Assembly (NCBI GenBank): GCA_019636275.1
Contig: JAHBXY010000040.1
Coordinates: forward strand, 1-59,279
Direction of reading: 5' to 3'
From: Planctomycetota bacterium
Lineage (GTDB): Bacteria > Planctomycetota > J058
DNA: 59,279 nt
The notes under the pieces were generated by a model. The model did no database searches. It saw only the letters and a program-made list of their open reading frames with translations, and had not been told where the DNA came from. The first letter of the stretch is position 1. Every line of letters begins with the position of its first letter. The position numbers and the translations under genes were made by a program. Positions 46,904-55,402 of this stretch are shown here, in pieces.

Positions 46904-48355
46904 TCAGGCGTCGCGCGCGCAGCGGAACCCGACGAGCGGGTCGGCGACGTCCGGTCGCAGGCCGGCGCGGAAGGTGGCGCTGCCCGAGCGCGGCCGGCGC
47001 GGGTCGTGGCCGCCGCGGATGGCGCGCTGCGGGGAGGTCGGCGCCGCGCCGTAGGGCACGACGAACGGGCTCGACGTCCACTCCCAGCCGTTGCCGGTCA
47101 GGTCGTGGACCCCCTCGCTGCTGGCCCCCTCGGGGCGCGTCCCCACGGGCGCCAGACCGGCGTGGATGCGCGCGAGGTCGAGCGCGTCGCCGTACGGGTA
47201 GCGGCGCTGCTCCGGCCCCTGCGCCGCGCGCTCCCACTCCTGCTCGGTCGGGAGGCGCTTGCCGCGCCAGCGCGCGTAGGCCTCGGCCTCGGCGTGGGTG
47301 ACGCCGGTCACGGGCAGCTCGAGGAGGCGCGCCGGTACCCGCCCGCGGGCGGGCCACGTGCGCGGGCGCGCGGCGCCGGTCGCCTGCACGAACTCCTGGT
47401 AGGCGCGGTGCGTGACCGGCGTGCGGTCGAGCCAGAAGGCCTCGAGCCGCACCTCGTGCATGGGCCGCGCGTCGGGGTCGTCGCGGTCGCCCAGGACCAG
47501 GAACCCGGCCGGGACGAGGACCATGTCGTCGGGCGGCGGCGCGCCGCCGGCATCGTCGCCCGGCTGCGGCAGGAGGCGCAGGAGGTCGCGGCGCAGGGCG
47601 GCGAGGGCGGGCCGGCCGGCGGGGTCGCGCGCCAGGGCGCCCTTGACCAGCGCGTCCCAGCGCCGGTCGAGGCCCGGGCGCAGCTCGCTCGGCAGCTCGA
47701 GCCCCGCCGGCAGCCGGCCGGTGAGGACCTCGAACACGAGCACGCCCAGGGCGTAGACGTCGGCCGCCGGGGCGGGCGGCGCGCCGGCCAGGCGCTCGGG
47801 GGCGAGGTAGGCCAGGGTCGCGGTCGAGCCGGCCCACTCGTCGCGCTCGCGGCTGGTGATCGAGGCCTCGAGGTCGTCGCCGGCGGGCTCGGGGCCGGCG
47901 CCGAAGTCGGTCAGCGCCACGCGCGGCGGCCGGGCGTCGGGGTCGACGAGCACGTTGGCCGGCTTGACGTCGCCGTGGACCACGCCGCGCCGGTGGGCGT
48001 GCTCGAGCGCGTCGACGAGCGGCAGGAGGACCGGGCGCACGAGCTCGCGGCGCAGCGGGCGGCCGCCCAGGAGACGGTGCAGGTCGGACGGGAAGCGCTC
48101 GAGCACGAGGTAGCGGCGGCCGAGCGCCTCGCCGGCGGCGAGCGCGCCGAGGATCGCGGGGTGGTCGAGACGGCGCGGCGGGCGGCCGGAGCGGCCGCCC
48201 TCGGCCAGGACCTTGACCGCGACGTCGCGCCCCCGCCAGCGCGCCCGCCACACGGTCGCGTGCCGCCCGCGGGCCAAAACCTCGTGGAGCTCGACGCCGG
48301 CGACGAGGCAGGCCGCGCGCAGCGGGTCGGAGGCGTGGTCGACGGGCACGGTCAT
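46904..48355 (-). CDS. Ser/Thr kinase fused to an SUMF1-type (formylglycine-generating-enzyme-like) domain
   Basis: The protein has 483 residues from ATG 48355. The kinase domain (about 20-260) has AVKVLAEG (Lys), VVHGDVKPANVLV (the HRD motif with Gly instead of Arg but Asp kept), LTDFGAG and a YLAPERLAG motif. The C-terminal half (about 275-483) is SUMF1-like: MVLVPAGFLVLGD, PVTHRAYQEFVQATG, WRGKRLPTEQEWERAA, YPYGD, GNGWEWTSS and FRAGLRP. Genuine formylglycine enzymes use two copper-binding Cys; the FRCAR near the end gives only one, so this half is more likely a binding domain. Kinase-SUMF1 fusions occur in planctomycetes and myxobacteria. There is no membrane segment. It is monocistronic. 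Confidence 0.85.
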   Translation of the reverse strand: MTVPVDHASDPLRAACLVAGVELHEVLARGRHATVWRARWRGRDVAVKVLAEGGRSGRPPRRLDHPAILGALAAGEALGRRYLVLERFPSDLHRLLGGRPLRRELVRPVLLPLVDALEHAHRRGVVHGDVKPANVLVDPDARPPRVALTDFGAGPEPAGDDLEASITSRERDEWAGSTATLAYLAPERLAGAPPAPAADVYALGVLVFEVLTGRLPAGLELPSELRPGLDRRWDALVKGALARDPAGRPALAALRRDLLRLLPQPGDDAGGAPPPDDMVLVPAGFLVLGDRDDPDARPMHEVRLEAFWLDRTPVTHRAYQEFVQATGAARPRTWPARGRVPARLLELPVTGVTHAEAEAYARWRGKRLPTEQEWERAAQGPEQRRYPYGDALDLARIHAGLAPVGTRPEGASSEGVHDLTGNGWEWTSSPFVVPYGAAPTSPQRAIRGGHDPRRPRSGSATFRAGLRPDVADPLVGFRCARDA

Positions 48356-48379
48356 CGGCGCTCGCGAGGCTCCCCCGGA

Positions 48380-48409
48380 GGTATAGACGCGCCGGGCGCG
48401 TCGGTCGAA
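48380..48409 (-). promoter_or_regulatory. Promoter for the kinase-SUMF1 gene
   Basis: On the reverse strand, TTCGAC (48404-48409), an 18-bp spacer and TATACC (48380-48385) lie 24 bp before the ATG; a GGGGGAG follows in the leader. Confidence 0.5.
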
Positions 48410-48503
48410 CGCGCCCCGGAGCGTGGCCGCGGGGGAGCGTACACGTCCAGGCGAGGCCGTCGGTTCCAGCCGTCCACGCGGGCCGCGGCGGGGGGTGACT
48501 TCC

Positions 48504-48532
48504 TTGAACGGCCGACGCGGCGGGACTAGCAT
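48504..48532 (+). promoter_or_regulatory. Sigma-70-like promoter for the TPR lipoprotein gene
   Basis: TTGAAC (48504-48509), a 17-bp spacer and TAGCAT (48527-48532) precede a leader of about 60 nt. That leader has GGGAGGC just before the GTG at 48598. Confidence 0.6.
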
Positions 48533-48597
48533 CGCCAGTGGTCGTCCGGGGCGCGCGCACGCCCGGCGTGGACACAAACAGGGTCACGGGAGGCATC

Positions 48598-49683
48598 GTG
48601 CGACGCAAGCTCCTCGCTCCGCTCGTCCTGGCGCCGCTCTTCGCGGCCGGCTGCGGAAGCAATCACCCGGTGCGTCGGGTCGAGCAGCCGGTCAACGTCA
48701 CGCACGAGGTGGCGTTCGGCGACTACCGCCGGGTCTACAACACGACGTACCACATCCTGAACCGCTACGGCGTCATCCAGAACGCGTCGTACCGCTACGG
48801 CGAGATCACGGCGCTGGTCTCGGAGGACAACCACCTGTTCGACAAGACGCGCCGGACGATCCAGGCGCGGATCTTCGACTCGGGCGACTTCTACGACGTC
48901 GAGTGCCGCGTGCTGATCGCCGTCGAGGACAGCGAGGTCGCGACCTTCCCCGACCAGTTCCAGCCGCGCTACAGCTGGAAGACGGTCGCCAGCGACCAGT
49001 TCCTCGAGACGCGCCTGAACAACGAGATCCGCGCCGCGCTCTCCGGCGGCGCGTGGCAGGCCAAGGAGCCGCTCGAGCCGAAGCCGCGGCAGCCCGCGGC
49101 GAGCGAGCCGGCGCCGCGCGAGCACCGGGCCGTCGCGCCCGGCGCCGCCGAGCGCACCGACGAGGTGCGCGTGCGGCCGACGCCGCGGGCCGGCCAGACC
49201 GTGGACCTCGACGAGCTCGGCCCGGCCGCCTTCGAGCGGCTCGGCGTCGCCTCGCTGCGCCAGGGCGACTACCGGCGCGCGGAGGCCGCGTTCCGGGCGA
49301 CGCTCGAGGCCGACGGGCGCGACCCGTTCGCCCACTACCTCCTGGCGCAGGCGCTCTTCTCGCGCGGCGCCTTCGAGGAGGCGGTCACGCACGTGCGCGC
49401 CGGCGCCGCGCTCAACGCGGCGTTCACCGGGGCCGACCTCGACCTGCGCGACCTCTACGCCGAGCGCGACGCGACGTTCTCGACGCGCCTGGGCGAGCTC
49501 GAGGCGCGCGCCCGCGACCAGCAGGGGCTGTGGCTCCTGGCCGGCTACCTGCGCATGCTCTCGGGGGACGCGCAGGGCGCCGTCGTCGCGCTCGACCGCG
49601 CCCCGCAGGACGCCCTCATGCGCTCGCTGCGCGCCAGCGCCCTGGAGCGTCTCGAGGCCGTCAGCGGCATCGAGGAGTTCTAG
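48598..49683 (+). CDS. Lipoprotein with C-terminal TPR-like repeats
   Basis: The protein has 361 residues. GTG 48598 fits because GGGAGGC lies upstream and the signal peptide begins there (RRKLLAPLVLAPLFAAGC); the lipobox Cys is near residue 19. A beta-rich domain (about 30-140, VYNTTYHILNRYG, LFDKTRRTIQARIFDSGDFY) precedes a disordered Pro/Glu/Arg linker (about 160-200). Two to three TPR-like helix pairs follow (ASLRQGDYRRAEAAFRATLE, YLLAQALFSRGAFEEAVTHV). It is likely an outer- or inner-membrane lipoprotein facing the periplasm. Function unknown. Confidence 0.78.
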   Translation: MRRKLLAPLVLAPLFAAGCGSNHPVRRVEQPVNVTHEVAFGDYRRVYNTTYHILNRYGVIQNASYRYGEITALVSEDNHLFDKTRRTIQARIFDSGDFYDVECRVLIAVEDSEVATFPDQFQPRYSWKTVASDQFLETRLNNEIRAALSGGAWQAKEPLEPKPRQPAASEPAPREHRAVAPGAAERTDEVRVRPTPRAGQTVDLDELGPAAFERLGVASLRQGDYRRAEAAFRATLEADGRDPFAHYLLAQALFSRGAFEEAVTHVRAGAALNAAFTGADLDLRDLYAERDATFSTRLGELEARARDQQGLWLLAGYLRMLSGDAQGAVVALDRAPQDALMRSLRASALERLEAVSGIEEF

Positions 49684-50102
49684 CGCTCACGCTTCAACGC
49701 GCCGCTCCGGCGGCGACCCACGCGCGGCGGTCGAGGCCTGACCTCGACCGCCGCGTCGCCGTTCCGGAGGTTCCGGAGCCGCTCGCCGGCCGGAGGCCCG
49801 TGAATGCGTGGACCCTCACCCGCGAAGGGTGAGTCCCCCCGATCCGATCCGCTCGGATCCCTGGAGGACCTGGCGGTGACCTCCTCAAGGCGTGGCTCAC
49901 GAGCGTGTTGGAGCGCCGGTCGCGCGACGCAGCGCACGAACATGCGGCGAACGCCGCCGCGCGCGAGTTCCCCGGGTCGCGGCAAGCGCCGCGCGCACGG
50001 TCGGCTGCGGCCCGCGACGACCCCGAACTCCTCCAGAACCTCGCGGACGGCGCCCCCCGCCCCGGTCATTCCTGAGGTGGGGGAGGAGAAGGGCGCGAGG
50101 GG
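49684..50102. other. 419-bp intergenic region with hairpins
   Basis: A strong inverted repeat at 49724-49754 (GCGGCGGTCGAGG, loop CCTGA, and complement) could terminate the lipoprotein transcript. A second hairpin near 49811-49837 (CTCACCC and GGGTGAG) and a GATCCG/CGGATC repeat near 49845-49858 may be a second terminator or an operator. No coding frame is credible. A GAGGTGGGGGAGGAG run just before 50103 serves the next gene. Confidence 0.5.
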
Positions 50103-51716
50103 ATGCGACTCGGAACCTGGTTGAGCGGCGCGGCGTGGCTGGCCGCCGCGGTGGTGGTCGTGGGCTGCAGCGACAGCAGCCGTCGTCCGGCGGCGTTCGC
50201 GACGGCCTCCTTCGACGAGCTCGAGGACGTCGGGACCGGCGGTGACCTCGGGGACGGCAGCGGCACGATCATCGACGACGGCAGCGGCGGCGGCGGCGGC
50301 GGCGCGATCATCGATGACGGTAGCGGCGGCGGCGACGACGACCTCGGCATCATCGGGGGCGGCGGCGGAGGCAGCGGCGACGGCAGCGGCAGTGCTGGCG
50401 ACGGCGACGGCAGCGGAGGTGCTGGCAGCGGCGACGGCGACGGCAGCGGCGGTGCTGGCAGTGGCGATGGCGACGGCAGCGGCGGTGCTGGCAGTGGCGA
50501 TGGCGACGGCAGCGGCGGCGACGGCAGCAGCGACGGCGACGGCGACGGCAGTAGCGACGACGGCGACGGCGACGGCAGCAGCGACGGCGACGGCAGCGGC
50601 GGCAGCGGCGACGGCAGCGGCGACGGCAGCGGCGGTAGCGGCGACGGCAGCGGCAGCGGCGACGGCAGCGGCGGCAGCGGCGGCAGCGGCGGCAGCGGCG
50701 GTAGCGGCGGCGCGGACGGCGACGCCAGCGACCCGGGCGGCGGCGAGGCGAGCTCCGAGCTCGATCAGGCGATCCAGGCGCTCGCCGACCAGCTCGCGAC
50801 GCGCGGTCAGGTGACGGTCCTCGACGTGTTCGTGCACGCCGACGGCAGCGCGACCGTGACCTTCGGGATCGCCGGCGTGGACGAGGTGGTCGTGGCCCGG
50901 TTCTCGCCCGAGGCCGACCTCCTGTGGACCACGGACCTGACGGGCACGGGGTCGAGGACCTGGACCCGCACGGCCGTCCTCCGCGACGGGCGCACGGTGG
51001 TCCTGGGGAGCTTCTTCGTCGAGGTGACCTTCGACGGCGGCACGACGCTGACGAACACCTCGCAGTCCGGCGCGGCGCAGGGCTTCATGGCCCTCTACGA
51101 GGCCGGCGGCTCGCTCGCGTGGGCCGTGCGCATGGGCGGCGTGCCGGTGGACGTCATCCTCCTGCTCCGCAGCGGGATCATCGTCACGGGCACCTTCGAC
51201 GTCTCGGCCGACTTCGGCCCGCTCGAAGGCGGCGGCTGGGTCGTGCGCACGTCGCCTGGCAAGAACCTGTTCACGGCCCGCTACACGCACGAGGGGCGGC
51301 TCGCCTGGGTGCGCAACCCCACCCTGGCCGGTGAGGCCGAGGGCGTGAGCATCGCCATCGCCTCCGGCCCCGCCCCCCGGGCGGTCGTGCTCGGCCACTT
51401 CCAGGGTCAGCTCGACGCGGGCGACGGGCAGCCGCGCACGTCCGTGGGCGGGCGCGACCTGATCGTGCTGCGCTACACGATGGGCGGCGACCTGCACCTC
51501 GCGCGGCGTGAGGGCGGCGCGGGCGACGACACGGCGCTGAAGGTCGCCGGCACCCAGAACGGCGGCTTCCGGCTCGAGGCCATGTTCGTCGGCTCGACCA
51601 CCTATGGGGCGGGCGAGGCGAACCAGACCACGCTCGAGTCGGTCGAGCCGGCGAAGGTGACCTCGACGCACGCGAGCGACGGGCGCCTGCTCACGCTCGG
51701 CTTCGCGCCGGAGTAA
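50103..51716 (+). CDS. Lipoprotein with Gly/Asp/Ser-rich stalk and beta-propeller-like C-terminus
   Basis: The protein has 537 residues from ATG 50103, with GGAGGAG upstream. The signal peptide ends in the lipobox VVVGC (Cys 22). Residues about 45-215 are an extreme low-complexity stalk of (G,D,S,A) with many GDGDGSGG units, encoded by 6-36-bp DNA repeats. Asp-Gly-rich stretches can bind calcium, but the RTX nonapeptide spacing is not kept. Residues about 225-537 are regular beta repeats of about 45 residues (DEVVVARFSPEADLLWTTDL; FMALYEAGGSLAWAVRMGG; NLFTARYTHEGRLAWVRNP). These match SBBP-type propeller blades. A cell-surface role is likely; the ligand is unknown. It ends at a strong convergent terminator. 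Confidence 0.8.
   Translation: MRLGTWLSGAAWLAAAVVVVGCSDSSRRPAAFATASFDELEDVGTGGDLGDGSGTIIDDGSGGGGGGAIIDDGSGGGDDDLGIIGGGGGGSGDGSGSAGDGDGSGGAGSGDGDGSGGAGSGDGDGSGGAGSGDGDGSGGDGSSDGDGDGSSDDGDGDGSSDGDGSGGSGDGSGDGSGGSGDGSGSGDGSGGSGGSGGSGGSGGADGDASDPGGGEASSELDQAIQALADQLATRGQVTVLDVFVHADGSATVTFGIAGVDEVVVARFSPEADLLWTTDLTGTGSRTWTRTAVLRDGRTVVLGSFFVEVTFDGGTTLTNTSQSGAAQGFMALYEAGGSLAWAVRMGGVPVDVILLLRSGIIVTGTFDVSADFGPLEGGGWVVRTSPGKNLFTARYTHEGRLAWVRNPTLAGEAEGVSIAIASGPAPRAVVLGHFQGQLDAGDGQPRTSVGGRDLIVLRYTMGGDLHLARREGGAGDDTALKVAGTQNGGFRLEAMFVGSTTYGAGEANQTTLESVEPAKVTSTHASDGRLLTLGFAPE
50340..50720. repeat. Low-complexity GGC/GAC/AGC coding repeat
   Basis: Short, overlapping in-frame repeats of GGCGACGGCAGC-type units, including a duplicated block around 50420-50520, encode the Gly-Asp-Ser stalk of the lipoprotein. 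Such DNA is prone to copy-number change. Confidence 0.85.
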
Positions 51717-51735
51717 CCCGCGTCCGGGCCAGCAG

Positions 51736-51768
51736 AGGGCACGGCGACCCGACGGGTCGCCGTGCCCT
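51736..51768. terminator. Bidirectional terminator
   Basis: AGGGCACGGCGACCC and its perfect complement form a 15-bp stem with a 3-nt GAC loop, between the stop at 51716 (+) and the stop at 51777 (-). It supports the shifted end assigned to the pseudokinase gene. Confidence 0.8.
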
Positions 51769-51776
51769 CGCGCCGT

Positions 51777-53172
51777 TCACAGGAAGCGCAGGGCGATCCG
51801 CGTGGCCAGGCCGGCGACGAGGACGATCAGCGCGTAGCCGGTGGCCAGGAGCAGCAGCCGCAGGGCGAGGAACGACGGCGGCGGCGGCGACGTGGGCTTG
51901 ATCCCGGCGAGGCGCGGACGCCGCGCCAGTCGCCGCAGCCCGCGGAGCCCTCGCGCCGGGCCGGGAGATCCTCGCGCCGGGCCGGGTCCTCCGCGGCGCG
52001 CGGATCTCGCGCCGCGCCGAGTCCCTGCGCGGCGCGTCGGCCTCGCGCCGGCGGGCGCTGTCGGCCGCGCCTCCCCTCCGCCGGTCGAGCAGGTCGGCGA
52101 GGCGGCGCTCGACCTCGGCCGCGTCGGGGCGCGCCTCCGGGGCCTTGGCCAGCATGTCGCTCAGGAGGCTCGCCACGGCCGGCTCGAGCGAGGCGGGGAC
52201 GGGGACGGCGGCGGGCGCCGCGTGCTGCTCGAGGACGTCCGCCGCGTCGTCGCCTTCGTAGGGCGGCCGGCCGACGAGCAGGTGGTGGGCGAGCGCGCCC
52301 AGGCTGTAGACGTCCGAGCGGGCGGTGGGCGCCTCGCCCCGGGCCTCCTCGGGCGAGGCGTAGCGGGCGAGCTGCGGCGCGTCGGGCCGGTGCCGCCGCA
52401 GGCGGGCCCCCGGCGGCTCGCCGAGGCAGGTGAGCTTCACGCGCGCCCCGTCGAGGATCACCGCCGCGGGCGAGAGGAGCCCGTGGACCTGCCGCCGGCC
52501 GTGCACGTGGGCCAGCGCCTGCGCCAGGTCGCGCACGACCCCCAGCGCCGCCGGCCGGTCGAAGGCGGGGCCCGCCTCGAGCCGCCGCGCGAGCGGCTGG
52601 CCGGGGCAGGCCTCGAACACCGTGTAGAGCCACTCGCGGTCCGAGGCCGTGTCGAACACCGCCTGCACGGCCGCGTGCTCGAGCGCGCCGGCCTGTCGCG
52701 CCCGCCCCTCGTAGGCCCGCCGGAAGGCCGGGTCCTGCGCCAGGTCCGGGTCGACCACCTCGAGGAGCACCTCGCGGTCGAGGGCCCCCTGCCGACCGAG
52801 GTAGAGGGCGCCGCTCTCGCTGCGCCCGCGCGCCGAGACGACCTCGACCGTGCCCACGCGCGTCCCGGTCGCGAGGGGGTCGGGGGCCGAGAAGAAGGCC
52901 ACGACGGTGTCGCCGACGCGGATCCGGTCGTCGTGGCGCAGCGGCGCCTCGCCCTTGACGCGGTCGTGGTTCAGGTAGGTGCCGTTGGTGCTGCCGAGGT
53001 CGACCAGCACGTAGCCCGCGCCGCGCCGCTCCACGCGGAAGTGCTTGCGGGACGACTGCGGCTCGTCGAGCTGCAGGCCGCAGCTCGCGAGGCGACCGAC
53101 GACGCAGGGGAACTCCCCCAGGTGCCGGACCGACGTCGGGGCCCCCCCCTGCTCCACGACCAGGCGCGCCAC
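51777..53172 (-). CDS. FHA-pseudokinase membrane protein, frameshifted near its C-terminus
   Basis: The frame starts at GTG 53172, 7 nt after a TAGCCT box. An FHA domain (about 20-95) with VVGRLASCGLQLD, SSRKHFRV and DLGSTNGTYLN binds phosphothreonine. A kinase-like domain follows (about 105-365), but the ATP-binding Lys is replaced (VLLEVVDP), HRD is HGLLSP and DFG is CLGEPP, so catalysis is not expected. An Arg-rich linker then runs past the terminator in the same frame. In the frame ending at 51777 the DNA instead encodes PTSPPPPSFLALRLLLLATG and a clean membrane helix to FL-stop, 9 bp before the terminator hairpin. A single net indel in 51900-52080 would join them. I infer an FHA-pseudokinase anchored by one C-terminal span. 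Confidence 0.75.
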
Positions 53173-53179
53173 GGTCGCG

Positions 53180-53185
53180 AGGCTA
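53180..53185 (-). promoter_or_regulatory. Leaderless-type -10 box for the FHA-pseudokinase gene
   Basis: On the reverse strand, TAGCCT ends 7 nt before the GTG at 53172. No Shine-Dalgarno is visible. Confidence 0.4.
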
Positions 53186-53378
53186 CTCCACCCGTCGCCG
53201 CCGGGCGACAGGGGACGCGGGTGACCCACGTCCTCCCGCCCGGATCGGGGGTTGCCGAGTCGTGGAGTCCTGGCAACATGGAGGTGTGCGAACCCCCCAT
53301 GGGGCACAGCCGCTCACGACCGATCGACGCCTGGCGAGCGCCGGCGTCGGCGGCGTCCCCCCGATCCAGGAGCCGTTC

Positions 53379-53738
53379 ATGCAGGAGCCCCGCGCGCGCG
53401 CGCTGGCGGAGTCCCTCGCCCAGCTCGCCGACCGCAAGAAGGCCGAGGACATCGTGATCCTCGACCTCCGCGGCCGCCACAGCCTGTTCGACTACTTCGT
53501 GATCGCCACCGCGCAGGGCGAGCGTCAGGCGCAGGTGGTGGGCGAGGAGGCGGTGCGCTTCGCGCGGCAGCAGGGGCTCTCCCGCCACCTCGAGGTCGCG
53601 CCCGACTGGGTGTGCGGCGACTTCGGCGACGTGGTCCTGCACGTCTTCTCGCCCGACGCCCGCCGCTTCTACGACCTCGAGCACCTGTGGGCCGACGCGC
53701 CGCGGGTCGACTGGGTGAACAACGCCGCCACGGCGTGA
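53379..53738 (+). CDS. rsfS: Ribosomal silencing factor RsfS (YbeB/Iojap)
   Basis: The protein has 119 residues. ATG 53379 is set by CCAGGAG seven bases upstream; the longer frame from 53262 has no conserved extra residues. Family motifs: KKAEDIVILDLRG, FDYFVIATA, GDVVLHVFSPDARRFYDLE and LWADAPRVDW. It binds ribosomal protein L14 (uL14) and blocks subunit joining in starvation. It is usually next to nadD or rlmH; here it is beside an FHA-pseudokinase and a DinB-like gene. Confidence 0.94.
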   Translation: MQEPRARALAESLAQLADRKKAEDIVILDLRGRHSLFDYFVIATAQGERQAQVVGEEAVRFARQQGLSRHLEVAPDWVCGDFGDVVLHVFSPDARRFYDLEHLWADAPRVDWVNNAATA

Positions 53739-53757
53739 CCCGGCCTCAGGCCGGGTC
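53737..53757. terminator. Bidirectional terminator spanning both convergent stops
   Basis: GACCCGGCC, a TCA loop and GGCCGGGTC form a perfect 9-bp stem. The rsfS stop TGA (53736-53738) reaches into the left arm, and the reverse stop of the DinB-like gene (53746-53748) is the loop. Confidence 0.7.
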
Positions 53758-54201
53758 GCCCGGCTGCGAGAGGGCGTAGCGGCGCGCGAACTCCGGGGGG
53801 AACGCGACGTCGTTGGCGTAGAAGTAGCGGATCAGCTGGCCGTGATGCTGGGCCTCGTGCTCGAGCAGGTCGAACGCCAGCGCCGCGCGTTCAGGGGTGT
53901 GGTCGTGCCCCGCCAGCGCGTCGAGCACGGCGCCGCGCGCGCGCGCCAGGGCGTCACGGACGGCCGCGGCGCGCCGCGCGTCCGCCGCCGCCAGGCTGCA
54001 GGAGAAGCCCGACCAGGCCCCCGCGGCGATCGCCCGGGCGTAGCTCTCGCGCCCGCCGACGAGGCACCAGAACTGGTCGCCCATGCGGTTCGAGGGCGCG
54101 CCGGCGAGGTCGCGGGCGAGCGCCGGGTCGTCCACCGCGGCGGCGAGCGCCTCGCTCAGGAGCAGGGCCCGCTCGAGCCGCGCGGTCAGGAGCGACGACA
54201 C
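53746..54201 (-). CDS. DinB-family putative metal-dependent protein
   Basis: The protein has 151 residues from GTG 54201. Four-helix-bundle features of DinB/YfiT-like proteins: an early conserved helix (RLERALLLSEALAAAV), NRMGDQFWCLVGGRESYAR in the middle and LLEHEAQHHGQLIRYFYAN near the C-terminus, which supplies the metal-binding His pair. These proteins are often thiol transferases or DNA-damage-induced proteins of uncertain role. It is the last gene of a four-gene reverse cluster (stop to start gaps 32, 38 and 3 bp). Confidence 0.8.
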   Translation of the reverse strand: MSSLLTARLERALLLSEALAAAVDDPALARDLAGAPSNRMGDQFWCLVGGRESYARAIAAGAWSGFSCSLAAADARRAAAVRDALARARGAVLDALAGHDHTPERAALAFDLLEHEAQHHGQLIRYFYANDVAFPPEFARRYALSQPGDPA

Positions 54202-54204
54202 GCG

Positions 54205-54543
54205 CTACCCCGGGTCGTCCTCGTCCGGGACGATGAGCGTGGGGTCCTCCTGCTCCTTCTTCTTCATCCAGTCGGCGACCCACTCGTTGATCGTCTGGTG
54301 CGTTTGCTTGGCGCCGGCGGTGTCGCCGTAGAAGGCGTCCATGAGGTCCTCCTCCAGCTCCGCCTTGTACTTGGCGAAGCGGGGGGGGATGTCGATCATC
54401 ATGGCGCCCCACTCGTTGTCGTACTGCATGTGGCGGCCCCGCTCGCCCTCGCCGGTGGGCGGCTTCTGGGGCGCGTCGCCGGGCTTCTTCGCCGCGGCGC
54501 CCTGGTTCTTCTTGCCGCCCTCGGGGTCGAACACGTCGCTCAT
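54205..54543 (-). CDS. Small charged protein of unknown function
   Basis: The protein has 112 residues. ATG 54543 has GGAGGTCACGCC directly upstream, an excellent Shine-Dalgarno. A Lys/Gln/Pro-rich disordered head (about 1-36) is followed by a helical segment, RFAKYKAELEEDLMDAFYGD, and an acidic tail ending in DEDDPG. There is no signal or membrane segment. The family is unknown. It lies 3 bp before the DinB-like gene and 38 bp after the reductase. Confidence 0.65.
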   Translation of the reverse strand: MSDVFDPEGGKKNQGAAAKKPGDAPQKPPTGEGERGRHMQYDNEWGAMMIDIPPRFAKYKAELEEDLMDAFYGDTAGAKQTHQTINEWVADWMKKKEQEDPTLIVPDEDDPG

Positions 54544-54581
54544 GGCGTGACCTCCGCCGCGCTCCAGGCTAGCACCGGTCG

Positions 54582-55370
54582 CTACATGTGGGCCAGAATG
54601 CCCTTGCCGAGCGACTGGCCCCCGTCCATGTCGACGATCGCCCCGGCGAGGAAGCGCGCGTAGGGCGAGACGACGAACGCCGTCACCTGCGCCACCTCGA
54701 GCGGCGTGGCCATGCGGCGGGCGGGGATGTCCGAGAGGACCTTCTCCTTGTCCTCGGGCGTGGGCCACAGGCGCGTCCCGGCGCCCTCGCTGTCGACGGC
54801 GCCGGGGGAGACGGCGTTGACGCGCACGCCGAACTGCGCCCACTCGGCGGCCAGCGTCTTCGTCAGCGCCACGACGCCGGCCTTGGCCGCGCAGGAGGGG
54901 AGCAGGCCCGGGGCGCCCGTCTCGGCGTAGGGGGTGACGATGCTCACGATCTGCCCGCCGCCCTGCTCGATCATGCGCGCGCCGGCGTAGCGGCTGCAGA
55001 AGAACGTCCCGTCGAGGATCGTGCTCGTGACCGCCCTCCAGCCGTTGGGCGTGATCGCCGCCGACGGGCAGACGAAGTTCGCCCCGGCGTTGTTGATCAG
55101 GAGGTCCAGGCGGCCGAAGCGCTCGACCGTGCGCGCGACCAGCGCCTCGACCTGCGGCGCCTCGCGCACGTTCGTCGGCACGGCGAGGACCTCGCGCCCC
55201 TCCGCCTCGAGCTCGGCCGCGGCCGCGGCCAGGACCTCCTCGCGGCGCCCGGCGAGCACCAGCCGCGCGCCGAGCTGGCCGAAGAGGCGCGCGATCTCCT
55301 TGCCGATCCCGGTCCCGCCGCCGGTGATCACCGCCACGTGCCCGTCGAGGAAGCGCTCCGTGAAGATCAT
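54582..55370 (-). CDS. 2,4-dienoyl-CoA reductase-like short-chain dehydrogenase
   Basis: The protein has 262 residues from ATG 55370. The NADP-binding motif is TGGGTGIGKEIA. NNAG follows in LLINNAGANFVCPSA. The usual YxxxK is absent; instead there is VTPYAETGAPGLLPSCAAKAG, whose Tyr and Lys lie 14-15 residues apart as in mitochondrial and peroxisomal 2,4-dienoyl-CoA reductases. SPGAVDSEGAGTR and MATPLEVAQVTAFVVSPYA follow the same family. It would reduce unsaturated fatty acyl-CoAs in beta-oxidation. No other beta-oxidation gene is close, although a FadL-like porin lies about 800 bp away. Confidence 0.87.
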   Translation of the reverse strand: MIFTERFLDGHVAVITGGGTGIGKEIARLFGQLGARLVLAGRREEVLAAAAAELEAEGREVLAVPTNVREAPQVEALVARTVERFGRLDLLINNAGANFVCPSAAITPNGWRAVTSTILDGTFFCSRYAGARMIEQGGGQIVSIVTPYAETGAPGLLPSCAAKAGVVALTKTLAAEWAQFGVRVNAVSPGAVDSEGAGTRLWPTPEDKEKVLSDIPARRMATPLEVAQVTAFVVSPYARFLAGAIVDMDGGQSLGKGILAHM

Positions 55371-55402
55371 GGCGCTCACCCTACCCCGCGCCGGGCGCGA
55401 GG

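Noticed and set aside
54582..55370. Loss of the catalytic Tyr in the short-chain dehydrogenase
   Set aside because: The Tyr is displaced to VTPYAETG as in known 2,4-dienoyl-CoA reductases, so the enzyme is probably active.
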